A stretch of 64,000 nt of DNA from Parathalassolituus penaei (lineage in GTDB: Bacteria > Pseudomonadota > Gammaproteobacteria > Pseudomonadales > Oceanobacteraceae): the NCBI RefSeq assembly GCF_026626885.1, contig NZ_JAPNOA010000059.1:124327-188326 (forward strand), given 5' to 3'. Below, in pieces: positions 38,236 through 49,140 of the stretch (the first letter of the stretch is position 1; each line of letters begins with the position of its first letter). Under the pieces are notes generated by a model. That model had not been told where the DNA came from, did no database searches, and saw only the letters and a list, made by a program, of their open reading frames with translations. The position numbers and the translations under genes are program-made.

Positions 38236-38784
38236 TCAGAGTGCAAAACGGCCATCCAGCAGCACAAATACCATCCGTGCCATTTCCTCGGTGCGGTTAC
38301 TCCAGGCGTGGTTGGTGCCACGCTGTACCACGATATCTCCGGCTTTGAGATGGATTTCTTCTTCGTCGAGCACCAACCAGACCTCTCCCGCAACCACAAT
38401 GCCGTAGTCGAGGGTTTCGGTGCGGTGCATGAGTTTGTGGGGTTGATCATCGCCCGAGTGGGCATGGGCCTGGCCGATTTCAGCAAAGGCGCGAGCGGCG
38501 TCGGCGGCGGAAATGGTGTTCTGCTGGCTGTCGGGGGGAATATCCACCACCCGAATCACCGAACCATTGGCATCGGGTGCCAGTTTCAGGGGCCGCAAGG
38601 TTGGATCAGAGGCGTTATCCACCAGCACGGGCATCATGCTGGTATTCCAGATTTCATAAAAACGGGTGCCGGGGACGGCGGCCAGATCGTGAATCACCGG
38701 AGGGATTCCGGCTTCAGCAATAATGGCGCGGCCCATGGCATTGTGGCCTGTCACCACACGCTGGAAAGGCAGAAGTTTGCTCAT
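38236..38784 (-). CDS. Cupin-domain protein
   Basis: This 182-aa protein has a C-terminal RmlC-like cupin barrel (about residues 110-175: HRTETLDYGIVVAGEVWLVLD, LKAGDIVVQRGTNHAW) with His residues typical of a metal site (HAHSGDDQPHKLMHRTETLDY). Such two-part proteins with an N-terminal extension act as regulators or small-molecule dioxygenase or isomerase-like enzymes in catabolic clusters. The function is not clear. The neighbouring SDR and alpha/beta hydrolase genes point to a catabolic operon. Confidence 0.8.
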   Translation of the reverse strand: MSKLLPFQRVVTGHNAMGRAIIAEAGIPPVIHDLAAVPGTRFYEIWNTSMMPVLVDNASDPTLRPLKLAPDANGSVIRVVDIPPDSQQNTISAADAARAFAEIGQAHAHSGDDQPHKLMHRTETLDYGIVVAGEVWLVLDEEEIHLKAGDIVVQRGTNHAWSNRTEEMARMVFVLLDGRFAL

Positions 38785-38895
38785 GTTGTTATCCGTTTGT
38801 TGTTGTTTTTGTAAACGGTTCGGACGTTGTTGCAGGTTTCCGGCCGCCAGGCGACCAGAGGTGTTACGACTAACAGTATTCTGAATCCGGCAGTA

Positions 38896-39690
38896 TCAGC
38901 TGCCGTCGGTAATCAAGGTGCCGCCATCCACCACCAGCGTCTGGCCGGTAATAAAGGCACCACCAGCCGATGCCAGTAACAGCGCAACCGCGGCCACTTC
39001 ATCGACCTTGCCCATACGACGCAGCGGCGTCATCACCATACGGCGCGCCAGCAGCTCCGGATCGGCATGAAAAGGTTTCGCCAGTTCGGTATCAATCAAG
39101 CCTGGAGCAATAGCGTTGGCACGGACACCGGCAGGCCCCCATTCCACCGCCAGATTGCGCGCCAGCTGCGCCAGCGCGGCCTTGCTCATGCCATACAAAC
39201 CAATCGACCGATTACCACGCATGGCTGACAGACTGGCCATCAGCACAATGCTGCCACCACCCAGATCAGCCATTTGTGGCGCCAGTGCCGAAGTTAACCA
39301 GTGGGCACTGCGCAGATTGATGGTCATGGTGCGATCCCAGTCTTCCTCGGATGCACGGTGCAGGGGGCCGTTGTGTAATGACACTCCGGCATTACACACC
39401 AGCACCTGCACACCACCCGCCCGTTCGACCCGCGCCGCCAGTTCCAGCACCTGCTCACGCCGGCTCATATCCGCTGGCATGGCATCGGCCCGTAATCCTT
39501 CGGCTTGCAGAGCGGCCGCCACCCGGTAACAGTCGGCCGGGCTTTCACTGCTGACCAGCACCTTCGCCCCGGCCATGGCCAGACAGCGGGCAATGCCGAG
39601 TCCGATGCCACGAGTAGCACCGGTGATCAGCGCGGTTTTACCTTCCAGACTGAATAACGGATGAATGCCTTCGATCGGACGGGTGCTCAT
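38896..39690 (-). CDS. Short-chain dehydrogenase/reductase
   Basis: This 264-aa classical SDR has the cofactor motif TGATRGIGLG, CNAGVSLHNG, the catalytic Ser in LMASLSAMRG, and YxxxK in YGMSKAAL. The C-terminus has ITGQTLVVDGG. It oxidises or reduces a hydroxyl/keto group with NAD(P)(H). SSESPADCYR after the second strand, with no Asp at its end, slightly favours NADP. It begins three bases after the alpha/beta hydrolase stop codon, so the two form an operon. Confidence 0.9.
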   Translation of the reverse strand: MSTRPIEGIHPLFSLEGKTALITGATRGIGLGIARCLAMAGAKVLVSSESPADCYRVAAALQAEGLRADAMPADMSRREQVLELAARVERAGGVQVLVCNAGVSLHNGPLHRASEEDWDRTMTINLRSAHWLTSALAPQMADLGGGSIVLMASLSAMRGNRSIGLYGMSKAALAQLARNLAVEWGPAGVRANAIAPGLIDTELAKPFHADPELLARRMVMTPLRRMGKVDEVAAVALLLASAGGAFITGQTLVVDGGTLITDGS

Positions 39691-39693
39691 GAC

Positions 39694-40845
39694 TTACTCC
39701 AGCTCGGCGAAGGTCTGGGCACACCAATCGGCGATAAAGTCACGCATGGCCGTGCCGTTGTCGGCGCCGCAGTGTTCAATCTCGAAGTCTTCCGGCGTGA
39801 ACACGCGAATATCACACTTGGCGGCATTCACCGCCTGCTCCTTGCAACGGTAGGCGTCGGATACCGGCACCTGACGGTCGCCCTGACCATGGGTGATCAG
39901 GAATGGCATTTTGATCTTTTCGATCTGGCCATCGAGGGTGATGTTGTCGCAGTACTTCATGAAGGAATCGAGGTTGTCATGACCCCAGACCCACATCACG
40001 TGATCCCAGTAATGTGGCACCGGGTTCTCGCCTTCACGCTGCAGACGACGGTGTTGCAGGTTGCCCCATAAATGGTTGGCACCCATAACCGCACAGAGGG
40101 CAAAACGTGGTTCGTTGGCGGCTGCGCGCGGGGCGTAATAACCACCCAGAGACAGGCCAAACATACCGATCTTGCTGCTGATGACGTCCGCACGGGAGGC
40201 CAGATATTCATAAGCCGGAGTGGCCCAGGCTTCGGAGTTATACACAGCGGTCAGGCCGCGCTTGCGCAGCGCTTCGCCAGTACCCGGCTGGTCGATAAAC
40301 AGGGTGTACATACCACGTTCGAGGTTGGACTGACCGTGACCGGCCATGTAGACCTGCTCTTTCATGGAGTCCAGACCGTTGCAAGACACCAGCGCCGGAC
40401 GCGGAATACCGCTGCCATCGTGCACAAAGATGCCTGGGAAAGAAGAATCACCGTACGGGATTTCCACGAAGTCGATGTGCAGACCACGGCACTCAACATA
40501 CTTGCGGAACAGCTGCAGGCCCTTGTCGTAGGCTTCCCAGCGTGGGGCGTAATCGCGAGACTGCATACGCTCGGCAGACAGGTAATAGCCAAAAGCGCGA
40601 CCGTATTTGGTACCGGCCGACAGGGTGTAACCGGCGGCTTCATCCGCCTCGGCATTACGAGTAACCTGATCCGCTACCGCAATCCAGCTATCAAACAGCA
40701 GCGCGGTGCCAGCGTCTTCGCCTTTGGCTGCGGCTTCCTTGATTGGACGGATGGCGACATCTACTTCACCGTGGTTACCACCGCAGACCAACGCCAGGTT
40801 GGTTTGCAGGTTCCACACGTAATTCCCCGGAAATGGTTCAAACAT
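39694..40845 (-). CDS. Large alpha/beta hydrolase (FrsA / DHPON-hydrolase-like)
   Basis: This 383-aa protein has an N-terminal helical cap of about 140 residues and a C-terminal alpha/beta hydrolase domain. The nucleophile is in MFGLSLGGYYAPRAA, the acid in THGQGDRQVP, and the His in EIEHCGADNG. The long N-terminal cap and the family look are those of FrsA and of 2,6-dihydroxypseudooxynicotine hydrolase, a C-C bond hydrolase, so ring-fission-product cleavage is possible. I choose the ATG at 40845, behind AGAGGAG. It is the first gene of the pair with the SDR. Confidence 0.85.
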   Translation of the reverse strand: MFEPFPGNYVWNLQTNLALVCGGNHGEVDVAIRPIKEAAAKGEDAGTALLFDSWIAVADQVTRNAEADEAAGYTLSAGTKYGRAFGYYLSAERMQSRDYAPRWEAYDKGLQLFRKYVECRGLHIDFVEIPYGDSSFPGIFVHDGSGIPRPALVSCNGLDSMKEQVYMAGHGQSNLERGMYTLFIDQPGTGEALRKRGLTAVYNSEAWATPAYEYLASRADVISSKIGMFGLSLGGYYAPRAAANEPRFALCAVMGANHLWGNLQHRRLQREGENPVPHYWDHVMWVWGHDNLDSFMKYCDNITLDGQIEKIKMPFLITHGQGDRQVPVSDAYRCKEQAVNAAKCDIRVFTPEDFEIEHCGADNGTAMRDFIADWCAQTFAELE

Positions 40846-41173
40846 CAAGCTTCTCCTCTAGGCAGGCAAACAGCCCACTCCCGCCACGGATGCGGGGCGC
40901 GTGCACAGAGCAAGAGCAAGAACAGGACGCCAGACGGCACTCATGGCCAACCCGCCCGCCAATCACCAGCAGGGGTGCCTTGCGGGTCAAAACCGCCATG
41001 ATCAGGAAGACGCTTTGTTATTGTTCTCGTTCTGATGATCGTCGATGGGCATGCCGACGCCACAATGGCGCCGTTATCAGCAAGCAGGCTAACGGCTGGC
41101 GAGGTATCGATAAAATCATTTGTTTCCATGGAGGGTATCGACCAGCGTGATCCCTGCCACCCTCATTAGCACC
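40846..41173. other. 328-base gap without a recognised gene
   Basis: The gap holds the promoter region of the alpha/beta hydrolase operon and the 3' flank of the MreB-like gene. No ORF or strong hairpin was found; a short AGAGCAAGAGCAAGAACAGG purine run is at 40908-40927. Confidence 0.4.
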
Positions 41174-41686
41174 TCAGCGTTGTTTCTGTACGGTGGTCAT
41201 GTTTTTGGCCATCGCGGCCCAGTCGATAGCGGCCGGATCCAGGTCGGGGCCGGTGTAGGTAATCACCTGATTGGCCCCCGCCCCCAACGCCATTTGCACC
41301 AACATCACACGCTCAACACCGGCAAGGCCGCCTTCCAGCTTTTCCATGGGTTGAATCAGCAGACGTGGCGAACGTTTTAACCAGTTACCGGACAACACCT
41401 TGGGCAACATCAGCGAGAGGGTTTTTTCCGCAATTTCAAAATCCGCCAGAATCATGCGGGGATGGTCGAACGGATTCAGCAGCTCCACATTAGGACGACT
41501 ACGCGCCGCCAACGCCTCCTTGCCAAAACCGACAACCGATTTTTTACCCTTGGCATCCGTCGCCACCGCCAGCCAGGGAATATCCTCATACACAACACCA
41601 GTGTTGATGTTCACAAGACGGATACGCTGCGACCAGATTTGCAGGTACACCAGCGGAGAGAAGAAGTTCTGGATACTGCGGAACAT
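41174..41686 (-). CDS. Small MreB-like (actin-fold) protein
   Basis: This 170-aa protein resembles a family annotated as rod shape-determining protein in several marine gammaproteobacteria but is much shorter than MreB (about 345 aa). It holds SPLVYLQIWSQRIRLVNINTG, the NPFDHPRMILADFEIAEKTL segment and the PMEKLEGGLAGVERVMLV segment, corresponding to the phosphate-1 strand and helices of subdomain IA. The second actin-fold half is missing, so it probably cannot be a full filament-forming ATPase. AAGGGA precedes the ATG. Its role is unknown. Confidence 0.75.
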   Translation of the reverse strand: MFRSIQNFFSPLVYLQIWSQRIRLVNINTGVVYEDIPWLAVATDAKGKKSVVGFGKEALAARSRPNVELLNPFDHPRMILADFEIAEKTLSLMLPKVLSGNWLKRSPRLLIQPMEKLEGGLAGVERVMLVQMALGAGANQVITYTGPDLDPAAIDWAAMAKNMTTVQKQR

Positions 41687-41770
41687 AACAAATCCCTTTA
41701 GATAGAACCCCGATACTAGCACGGCCAATCAGCAGCGGAAGCAACCGCGCAGGTTCGGGCCGCGTTCGGA

Positions 41771-41826
41771 TCGGGTGTCGGGTGTCGGGTGTCGGGTGTC
41801 GGGTGTCGGGTGTCGGGTGTCGGGTG
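41771..41826. repeat. Heptanucleotide tandem array, 8 perfect copies of TCGGGTG
   Basis: Eight consecutive copies lie upstream of the MreB-like gene start. They are the far-side partner of the array at 42115-42170, in inverted sense, with the structured element between them. Confidence 0.95.
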
Positions 41827-41877
41827 AGCAGCATTCATCAACACACCGAATTCACCCACCGAAGGTGGTAACCGAAA

Positions 41878-42107
41878 ATTGCCCATTGGGCGAGCCGGAT
41901 TGAACACCAAGGCCCGACCCGGCCGGGGCATGGATGCCCCGCCAGACCCGTTGGCACAGGGATGTGCCATCGGGTCGGGGTCGATCAGGCCTTGTGTGTG
42001 AAACCCGGAAGCACGAGCCCAGCGGGCAAAAGCAGGGGGACGGCCGCCCGGCCGGGGGACAAGGTTCCCCAGGCAGGGCAAGCAGCCAGGCCAATTAACA
42101 AGCCGAG
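41878..42107. repeat. ~230-bp dispersed multi-hairpin element, copy 1
   Basis: This GC-rich stretch is repeated at 51549-51795. Shared blocks include GGCACAGGGATGTGCCATC, ACACGAGCCCAG, AAGCAGGGGGA and GGCCAATTAACAAGCCGAG. Most blocks are local palindromes (CGGGGCATGGATGCCCCG, GGCACA/TGTGCC, GGGGAC/GTTCCCC). No convincing protein is encoded. It is flanked on both sides by heptamer arrays. Confidence 0.85.
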
Positions 42108-42114
42108 TAGCCGT

Positions 42115-42170
42115 CAGACTTCAGACGTCAGACGCCAGACGCCAGACGCCAGACGCCAGACGCCAGACAG
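42115..42170. repeat. Heptanucleotide tandem array, CAGACGC type
   Basis: Eight heptamers run CAGACTT, CAGACGT, five CAGACGC, CAGACAG. The array ends six bases before the stop codon of the minus-strand exonuclease gene, so in the direction of the gene it is (GTCTGGC)n just after the stop. Confidence 0.95.
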
Positions 42171-42176
42171 GCTACC

Positions 42177-42923
42177 TCACATCCACAACTGCCCCACCGA
42201 CGTCGTCGGCGAAAAATGCGTGGCAATCTGCGCCTGAAACAACTCCGCACAGGCCAGCGCATCAATCTGCGCATGATGCGGATGGTAAAACGGCAGGTTG
42301 TAGCGCGCGCGGCAATCACCCAGACGAATCGAACGACCGCCACCACCTAACAGGCGCTCGAAGATACCATCGTGATTAAAGCGATTTTCAATCGCCATGG
42401 TATCGAGCATCGGGAAATACACCCCCTCGCCCCAGCGCGCTTTCATGGCCTGATCGAGGAAGTTGCGTTCGATGCTGCAGCAGTGTGCTATCACCACCCG
42501 TCCGCGCAGCAGTTCCAGCAGCTGGTCGAGCAACATACAGAGGTCGGGGGCGTCGTCGATGGCGCTGTGGGTAATGCCGTGGAACACCACCGAATCACCG
42601 GACAACTCGGTGCGCGGGCGCACAATCCAGTGTACCGACTGGCTGTTGTAAATACGCTGGATGGTCATCGGCACCAGGCCAATACTGACGATGTCACAAC
42701 CGTCGGCATCAAGGCCGGTGGTTTCAAAATCCATCGCCACCATGGGGACGTTACAGAGCGGGGTTTCTCCGGATGGAATACCCGCCGCATAAAAATCACG
42801 CAGCGCCGGGTGTTGTACTCGCGCCGCCTGATATTCGTAAAACTCCGGCCAGCTTCTGCCCTTGGTGATGGAGGACGAGAACACCGAATGCCGCAAAAAC
42901 CGGTTCTGAAAGGATCCGCTCAT
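42177..42923 (-). CDS. DEDDh-family 3'-5' exonuclease
   Basis: This 248-aa protein is of the DnaQ/epsilon type. Exo I is VAMDFETTGLDADG, Exo II lies in VVIAHCCSIERNFLDQA, and Exo III is HHAQIDALACAELFQ. In many proteobacteria this exonuclease is encoded right after a cNMP/CBS/DUF294 protein, as here, where the two overlap by four bases (ATGA). Its substrate, DNA or an oligonucleotide, is not established; the coupling hints at a nucleotide-signalling function. Confidence 0.9.
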   Translation of the reverse strand: MSGSFQNRFLRHSVFSSSITKGRSWPEFYEYQAARVQHPALRDFYAAGIPSGETPLCNVPMVAMDFETTGLDADGCDIVSIGLVPMTIQRIYNSQSVHWIVRPRTELSGDSVVFHGITHSAIDDAPDLCMLLDQLLELLRGRVVIAHCCSIERNFLDQAMKARWGEGVYFPMLDTMAIENRFNHDGIFERLLGGGGRSIRLGDCRARYNLPFYHPHHAQIDALACAELFQAQIATHFSPTTSVGQLWM

Positions 42924-44800
42924 TCGTAAGCCCTGAGGTTCTGATACCGAAAGCGTAGCGATTTCTGAGCATTATTCAGTACCTGGAACGCATCCTTAAG
43001 GGTTTTACGTTCAAAATCGGACAAATTATCCGGTTCGATGTTGTTATCCGGCTCACGTCCGGCTTCCAGATCCCGCGCCTGGTGACGAATACGCACCATG
43101 GCAATCAGCTCCAGCGCATCGGCGAGGTCGGCCGCCATCCCTTGTGGCAGGAAGTTGGCTTCCTCAAGATCGGCCAGTCGGTCAAACGAGTTATGCGCCA
43201 GTGATCCCATCGCCAGCGCATGCACCCGAATGAGGTCGGCCAGCGGTGCGGTGCCACGGCGTTTCATATTGATGGTACGGCTGTGCACGCCGTCTTCTTC
43301 CATCACAAAACTGCGGAAGAACCCCAGCGGTGGTGTACGGCCAAGCGCCCCACGCGCCATGGCTGACAGGAACAACGGGCTGCGGCTGGCCTTGTCGGCG
43401 ACAAAATGGTTGAGCTGTTCGGCCCACTGGGTCTGACCCCAGACACCCTGCAGGTCGAAGAAAATAAAGGTGTTGAGCAACACTTCACGCGCCGGGTTTT
43501 CGATCCAGTCACGGAAGCTGTCCTGCCACTGCTTGAGGGTTTTACGCCACTTCGGATTCACCGCCATGATGCCCCCTTCGCAGTGCACATAACCGCAGTC
43601 GTTGAGGCCATCACAGACAAAGTTGGACAGGCGTACGAAGTATTCCTCGTGCTCTTTCGGGTTGTAACGGTTGTCGAGAATCAGGGCGTTATCCTGGTCG
43701 GTAACAATCAGCTGCTCTTCACGAGCCATCGAGCCCAGCGCCAGAAAACAGTACGGCACCGGTGGCGGCCCGAACTGCTGTTCGGCCAGCTCCAGCAAAC
43801 GCTGTTTGAAGCTGCGGCCAATCACCGCCATCGCCGTGCCGATCATATGGGAGTTGGCATCTTCAGCCACCATACGGCTGAAACAGGCGACCACTTGTGG
43901 GCGCAACACCTTGAGTTCATCAATATTGCGGGCCCGGAAAATACTGCGCACCACAAACAGGCTGTTCTGCGACTCGTAACGCATAATGTCGGGCAGCGTC
44001 ACCACGCCCACCGGCAGGCCATGGCGCAACACCGGCAGGTGGTGCACGTTAAAACGCAGCATCATCAGCATGGCTTCAAACACGTATTGATGGTGTTCGA
44101 TGCTGGCGATACGGGTGGTCATGATCTGTTCGACCGGGGTGTTGTGGGGCAAACCGGTCGCGACCAGACGAATCCGAATGTCCTTGTCGGTCACAATGCC
44201 CACCAGCCGTGATGCCGCCATCGGCTGGTCAGACTCCGTTACCACTAGCGCACAGGTCACTTCCATGGCAATCATACGGTTAGCCACTTCCTGCACCGAC
44301 ATGGTTACCGGCACATTCAGCTGTTCCCGATGCAGCAGGTTCTCGACCCGCGAGGTCATCAGCTGGTTGCTTTCGTTCTGACGGGCGACCGCCTGTTTCA
44401 GACGGGTACGGTCCTCCAGCTCCACCTGGTCGGCGAAGGATTCGTGCTTTTCAAAGAGTTCGGTAAACAGGGATTCGGGGATCAGATACACCAGGGTGTC
44501 TTCCACCGCGGTGGCCGGGAAACGTACACGTTTGTCACGCAGCAAACCAAACTGACCGAAATAATCCCCCACGGTCAGGCGGTCGTAGAGTTCTCCGGTA
44601 CGGCGATACACTTCCACTGCACCACTGCGAATCAGGTGCCAGTCGGTCACGGGTTCATCAAAGGTCATGATGCGGGTGCCAGCCTTGAAATAGGCAACAT
44701 CCGTGCGAGAAGCAATCTGCTCCAGCACCTTGTTGTCCAACGCCCGGAACGGAGCCTGCTTACGCAAGAACTCCATGATTTCGATCTGTTCGGCCTGCAT
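42920..44800 (-). CDS. cNMP-binding / CBS / DUF294 nucleotidyltransferase-like protein
   Basis: This 626-aa cytoplasmic protein has a cyclic-nucleotide-binding domain (about residues 10-125), a CBS pair (about 160-285), a DUF294 nucleotidyltransferase-like domain (about 330-460; GSMAREEQLIVTDQDNALI) and a DUF294 C-terminal helical domain. The GSxAR...TDQD motif keeps the catalytic Asp residues of nucleotidyltransferases. GlnE-type or signalling nucleotidyl transfer has been proposed for the family; the target is unknown. AGGAG lies six bases before the ATG. It is coupled to the exonuclease gene. Confidence 0.9.
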   Translation of the reverse strand: MQAEQIEIMEFLRKQAPFRALDNKVLEQIASRTDVAYFKAGTRIMTFDEPVTDWHLIRSGAVEVYRRTGELYDRLTVGDYFGQFGLLRDKRVRFPATAVEDTLVYLIPESLFTELFEKHESFADQVELEDRTRLKQAVARQNESNQLMTSRVENLLHREQLNVPVTMSVQEVANRMIAMEVTCALVVTESDQPMAASRLVGIVTDKDIRIRLVATGLPHNTPVEQIMTTRIASIEHHQYVFEAMLMMLRFNVHHLPVLRHGLPVGVVTLPDIMRYESQNSLFVVRSIFRARNIDELKVLRPQVVACFSRMVAEDANSHMIGTAMAVIGRSFKQRLLELAEQQFGPPPVPYCFLALGSMAREEQLIVTDQDNALILDNRYNPKEHEEYFVRLSNFVCDGLNDCGYVHCEGGIMAVNPKWRKTLKQWQDSFRDWIENPAREVLLNTFIFFDLQGVWGQTQWAEQLNHFVADKASRSPLFLSAMARGALGRTPPLGFFRSFVMEEDGVHSRTINMKRRGTAPLADLIRVHALAMGSLAHNSFDRLADLEEANFLPQGMAADLADALELIAMVRIRHQARDLEAGREPDNNIEPDNLSDFERKTLKDAFQVLNNAQKSLRFRYQNLRAYE

Positions 44801-45042
44801 GACCCACTCCTGTCACCCTATCGGGAATTGCCCACTACAGATTATCAGCGCCTGGCAGGCGGGAAATTTCCCAAAAACGCCAGAATCGGATACGAATCAT
44901 CCAGACATTCCGGCAAAAACCGGAAAAACACCACTCCGGCCTGCTGACATTCATTTCAGCCACCGCTCAAACCCGAAATCCACGGCAAGTCCACGTATCA
45001 ATAGGCCCATTTGTTCCTGTCGGCCAATCGGCCAGAAACCCG

Positions 45043-45308
45043 GGGACCCTCTGAATAACTCGGTGCCCGCTCTGGCTTATCGGGATGGTGATGAATCACG
45101 AAGCCGGTTTGATGGCATAGCTGGCTACGTCAAAAACCGGCGACACCGAGTCATCACCATCCCGAAAGCCCCGAAGGGCGCGGGCTGCAGCGCGTTTGAG
45201 CGGTGTTGACGAACTTGAAAAGGACTCGTCATTTCGCTGCGTTCGTCGCCTTGCTCACACGTGCTGCAGCGCTCGCGCAGAGCTGTGCAGAGTTTTTCAG
45301 AGTGTCCC
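45043..45308. mobile_element. 266-bp MITE-like element with 19-bp imperfect terminal inverted repeats
   Basis: The left end GGGACCCTCTGAATAACTC (45043-45061) and the reverse complement of the right end, GGGACACTCTGAAAAACTC (45290-45308), agree at 17 of 19 bases. Inside is a nested hairpin: a 14-bp outer stem CGGGATGGTGATGA (45081-45094) with its complement at 45151-45164, a CCGGTTT/AAACCGG stem, and a TAGC/GCTA tip. Bases 45211-45308 recur inverted at 63189-63290. No transposase is encoded. Confidence 0.65.
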
Positions 45309-47749
<2,441 letters not shown>

Positions 47750-47777
47750 AACGTCGCGAATACAGCGGTAAAACAAC

Positions 47778-47809
47778 CCCAGGGCAGCTACGGCTGCCCT
47801 GGGTGTTTT
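47778..47809 (+). terminator. Rho-independent terminator of katG
   Basis: CCCAGGGCAGC pairs with GCTGCCCTGGG around TACG and is followed by TGTTTT, 28 bases after the stop codon. Confidence 0.9.
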
Positions 47810-47927
47810 GAGGCAGGCTCACGTCTACCACCACAATATGGATTGATGCGTCCGAATTAGTTGAAATTAGTAAAATCAAAAACTAAATCAGTAAATCAAT
47901 TACTAACTCCCACTAAACAGATCCATC

Positions 47928-49036
47928 ATGACGATCAACTGGCATTACCCTCGAACTGAACTGGCTGAACAGTTTCTCGATGCCTTCGCACGAGGAGCCA
48001 CGTCGTCGTACACCCTGTTTGCACCACGCCGCATGGGCAAAACCGAGTTTGCCCTGAGAGATCTGATTCCGCTCGCCGAGAACACCAGTAACTGACCGTA
48101 TACGTCAAATTCTGGGATCGCCTCGACTCCCCATCGCAATGCCTCCTGCAGGGTATCAAGGCCGCCAGCCAACAGTTGTCGTCGAGCAAGACTCTGCTGA
48201 AATGGCTTGATCAGATCAGCAAGATCGGAATTAAAACACCACTGGCCGGAATCGATATTGGTCGGGACCGCAACAACCCCTCTGATGTGGAACTGGACCT
48301 GGTTGCCGACGGCCTCAGCGCCTTGCTGAAAAATGGTAAACCCATGTTGCTGGTACTGGATGAAGTCCAGCATCTGGCCACCAACAAGGAGTTTGAACCG
48401 CTGGTGTTTGCCCTCCGGGGCCTGCTCGATAGTCAGCGCCAGCACATCAAGGTGCTGTTTACCGGCTCCAGCCGCAATGGCCTGAACCAGCTGTTTCGCC
48501 GCCGTAAAGCGCCGTTATTCAGCAGCTCCCAACAAATTGATCTGCCGGAGCTGGGCTCACCTTTTCTGGAACACCTCAACCATGCCTTCCTGCAGGCAAC
48601 TGGCCGTTCACTACGACTGGCGGAGTGTCAGGCGGCCTTCCGGCAGCTCAAAAAAGTGCCTTACGACTATCAGCAGGTGCTGGATATTCTGATGCGCGCA
48701 GGCCATACCGACATCACAAGCATCACCCAGAGCTACCTGCAAAATCTCGATCAGGGCGATGAACATGCCAACATCTGGAAAAGCCTGAAAGCCGTCGATC
48801 AGGCGGTTCTCTGCTGTATGCTGGAGCCGGACTATCAAGGTCCCTACACACCGGAAGCCAACCGTTTTATGGCGGAGCGCCTCGGTCTCGACCAGCTGGA
48901 TACCGCTACCATCCAGAATGCCCTGAATCGCCTGAAGAAGAACAACATCATTGCCAGTGTCGGTCATGGTCGTTACGAACTCGAAGATCCGAATCTGGCA
49001 GACTGGATACGGTATCAGCAAGACTCAGAAAGCTGA
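47928..49036 (+). pseudogene. Frameshifted AAA/P-loop ATPase gene
   Basis: Frame 1 runs from an ATG at 47928: MTINWHYPRTELAEQFLDAF, then the Walker A TLFAPRRMGKTEFAL, and stops at 48093 (TGA). The same protein continues in another frame from about 48092: LTVYVKFWDRLDSPSQCLLQ, then Walker B MLLVLDEVQHL, sensor-like KVLFTGSSRNGLNQLF, and a C-terminal winged-helix region to 49036. One missing base near 48090 explains the break. Together the parts give about 368 residues of a COG1672-type ATPase. A natural frameshift, programmed shift or sequencing error cannot be told apart here. The AT-rich leader suggests acquisition. Confidence 0.75.
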
Positions 49037-49077
49037 GCGGATAAACCGGCAGGTATTAGGCTTAATGCACGCAAGCG

Positions 49078-49102
49078 TTGGGCACGCCTGCGGCGTGCCC
49101 AA
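49078..49102. terminator. Perfect 11-bp hairpin between convergent genes
   Basis: TTGGGCACGCC pairs with GGCGTGCCCAA around TGC, between the ATPase remnant and the convergent fumarylacetoacetate-hydrolase gene. No T-run follows, so it may also be a small dispersed palindrome. Confidence 0.55.
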
Positions 49103-49140
49103 TCTACGGTACAGATACAAGAGACGGCGTTGAGGAAAAA

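Noticed and set aside
41878-42107. Protein-coding gene in the dispersed element
   Set aside because: Short open frames exist on both strands, but conservation follows the palindromes rather than any one reading frame, and length differences between copies break the frames.
45043-45308. Integron attC site
   Set aside because: The hairpin lacks recognisable R/R' core sites, and no integrase or cassette array is visible.
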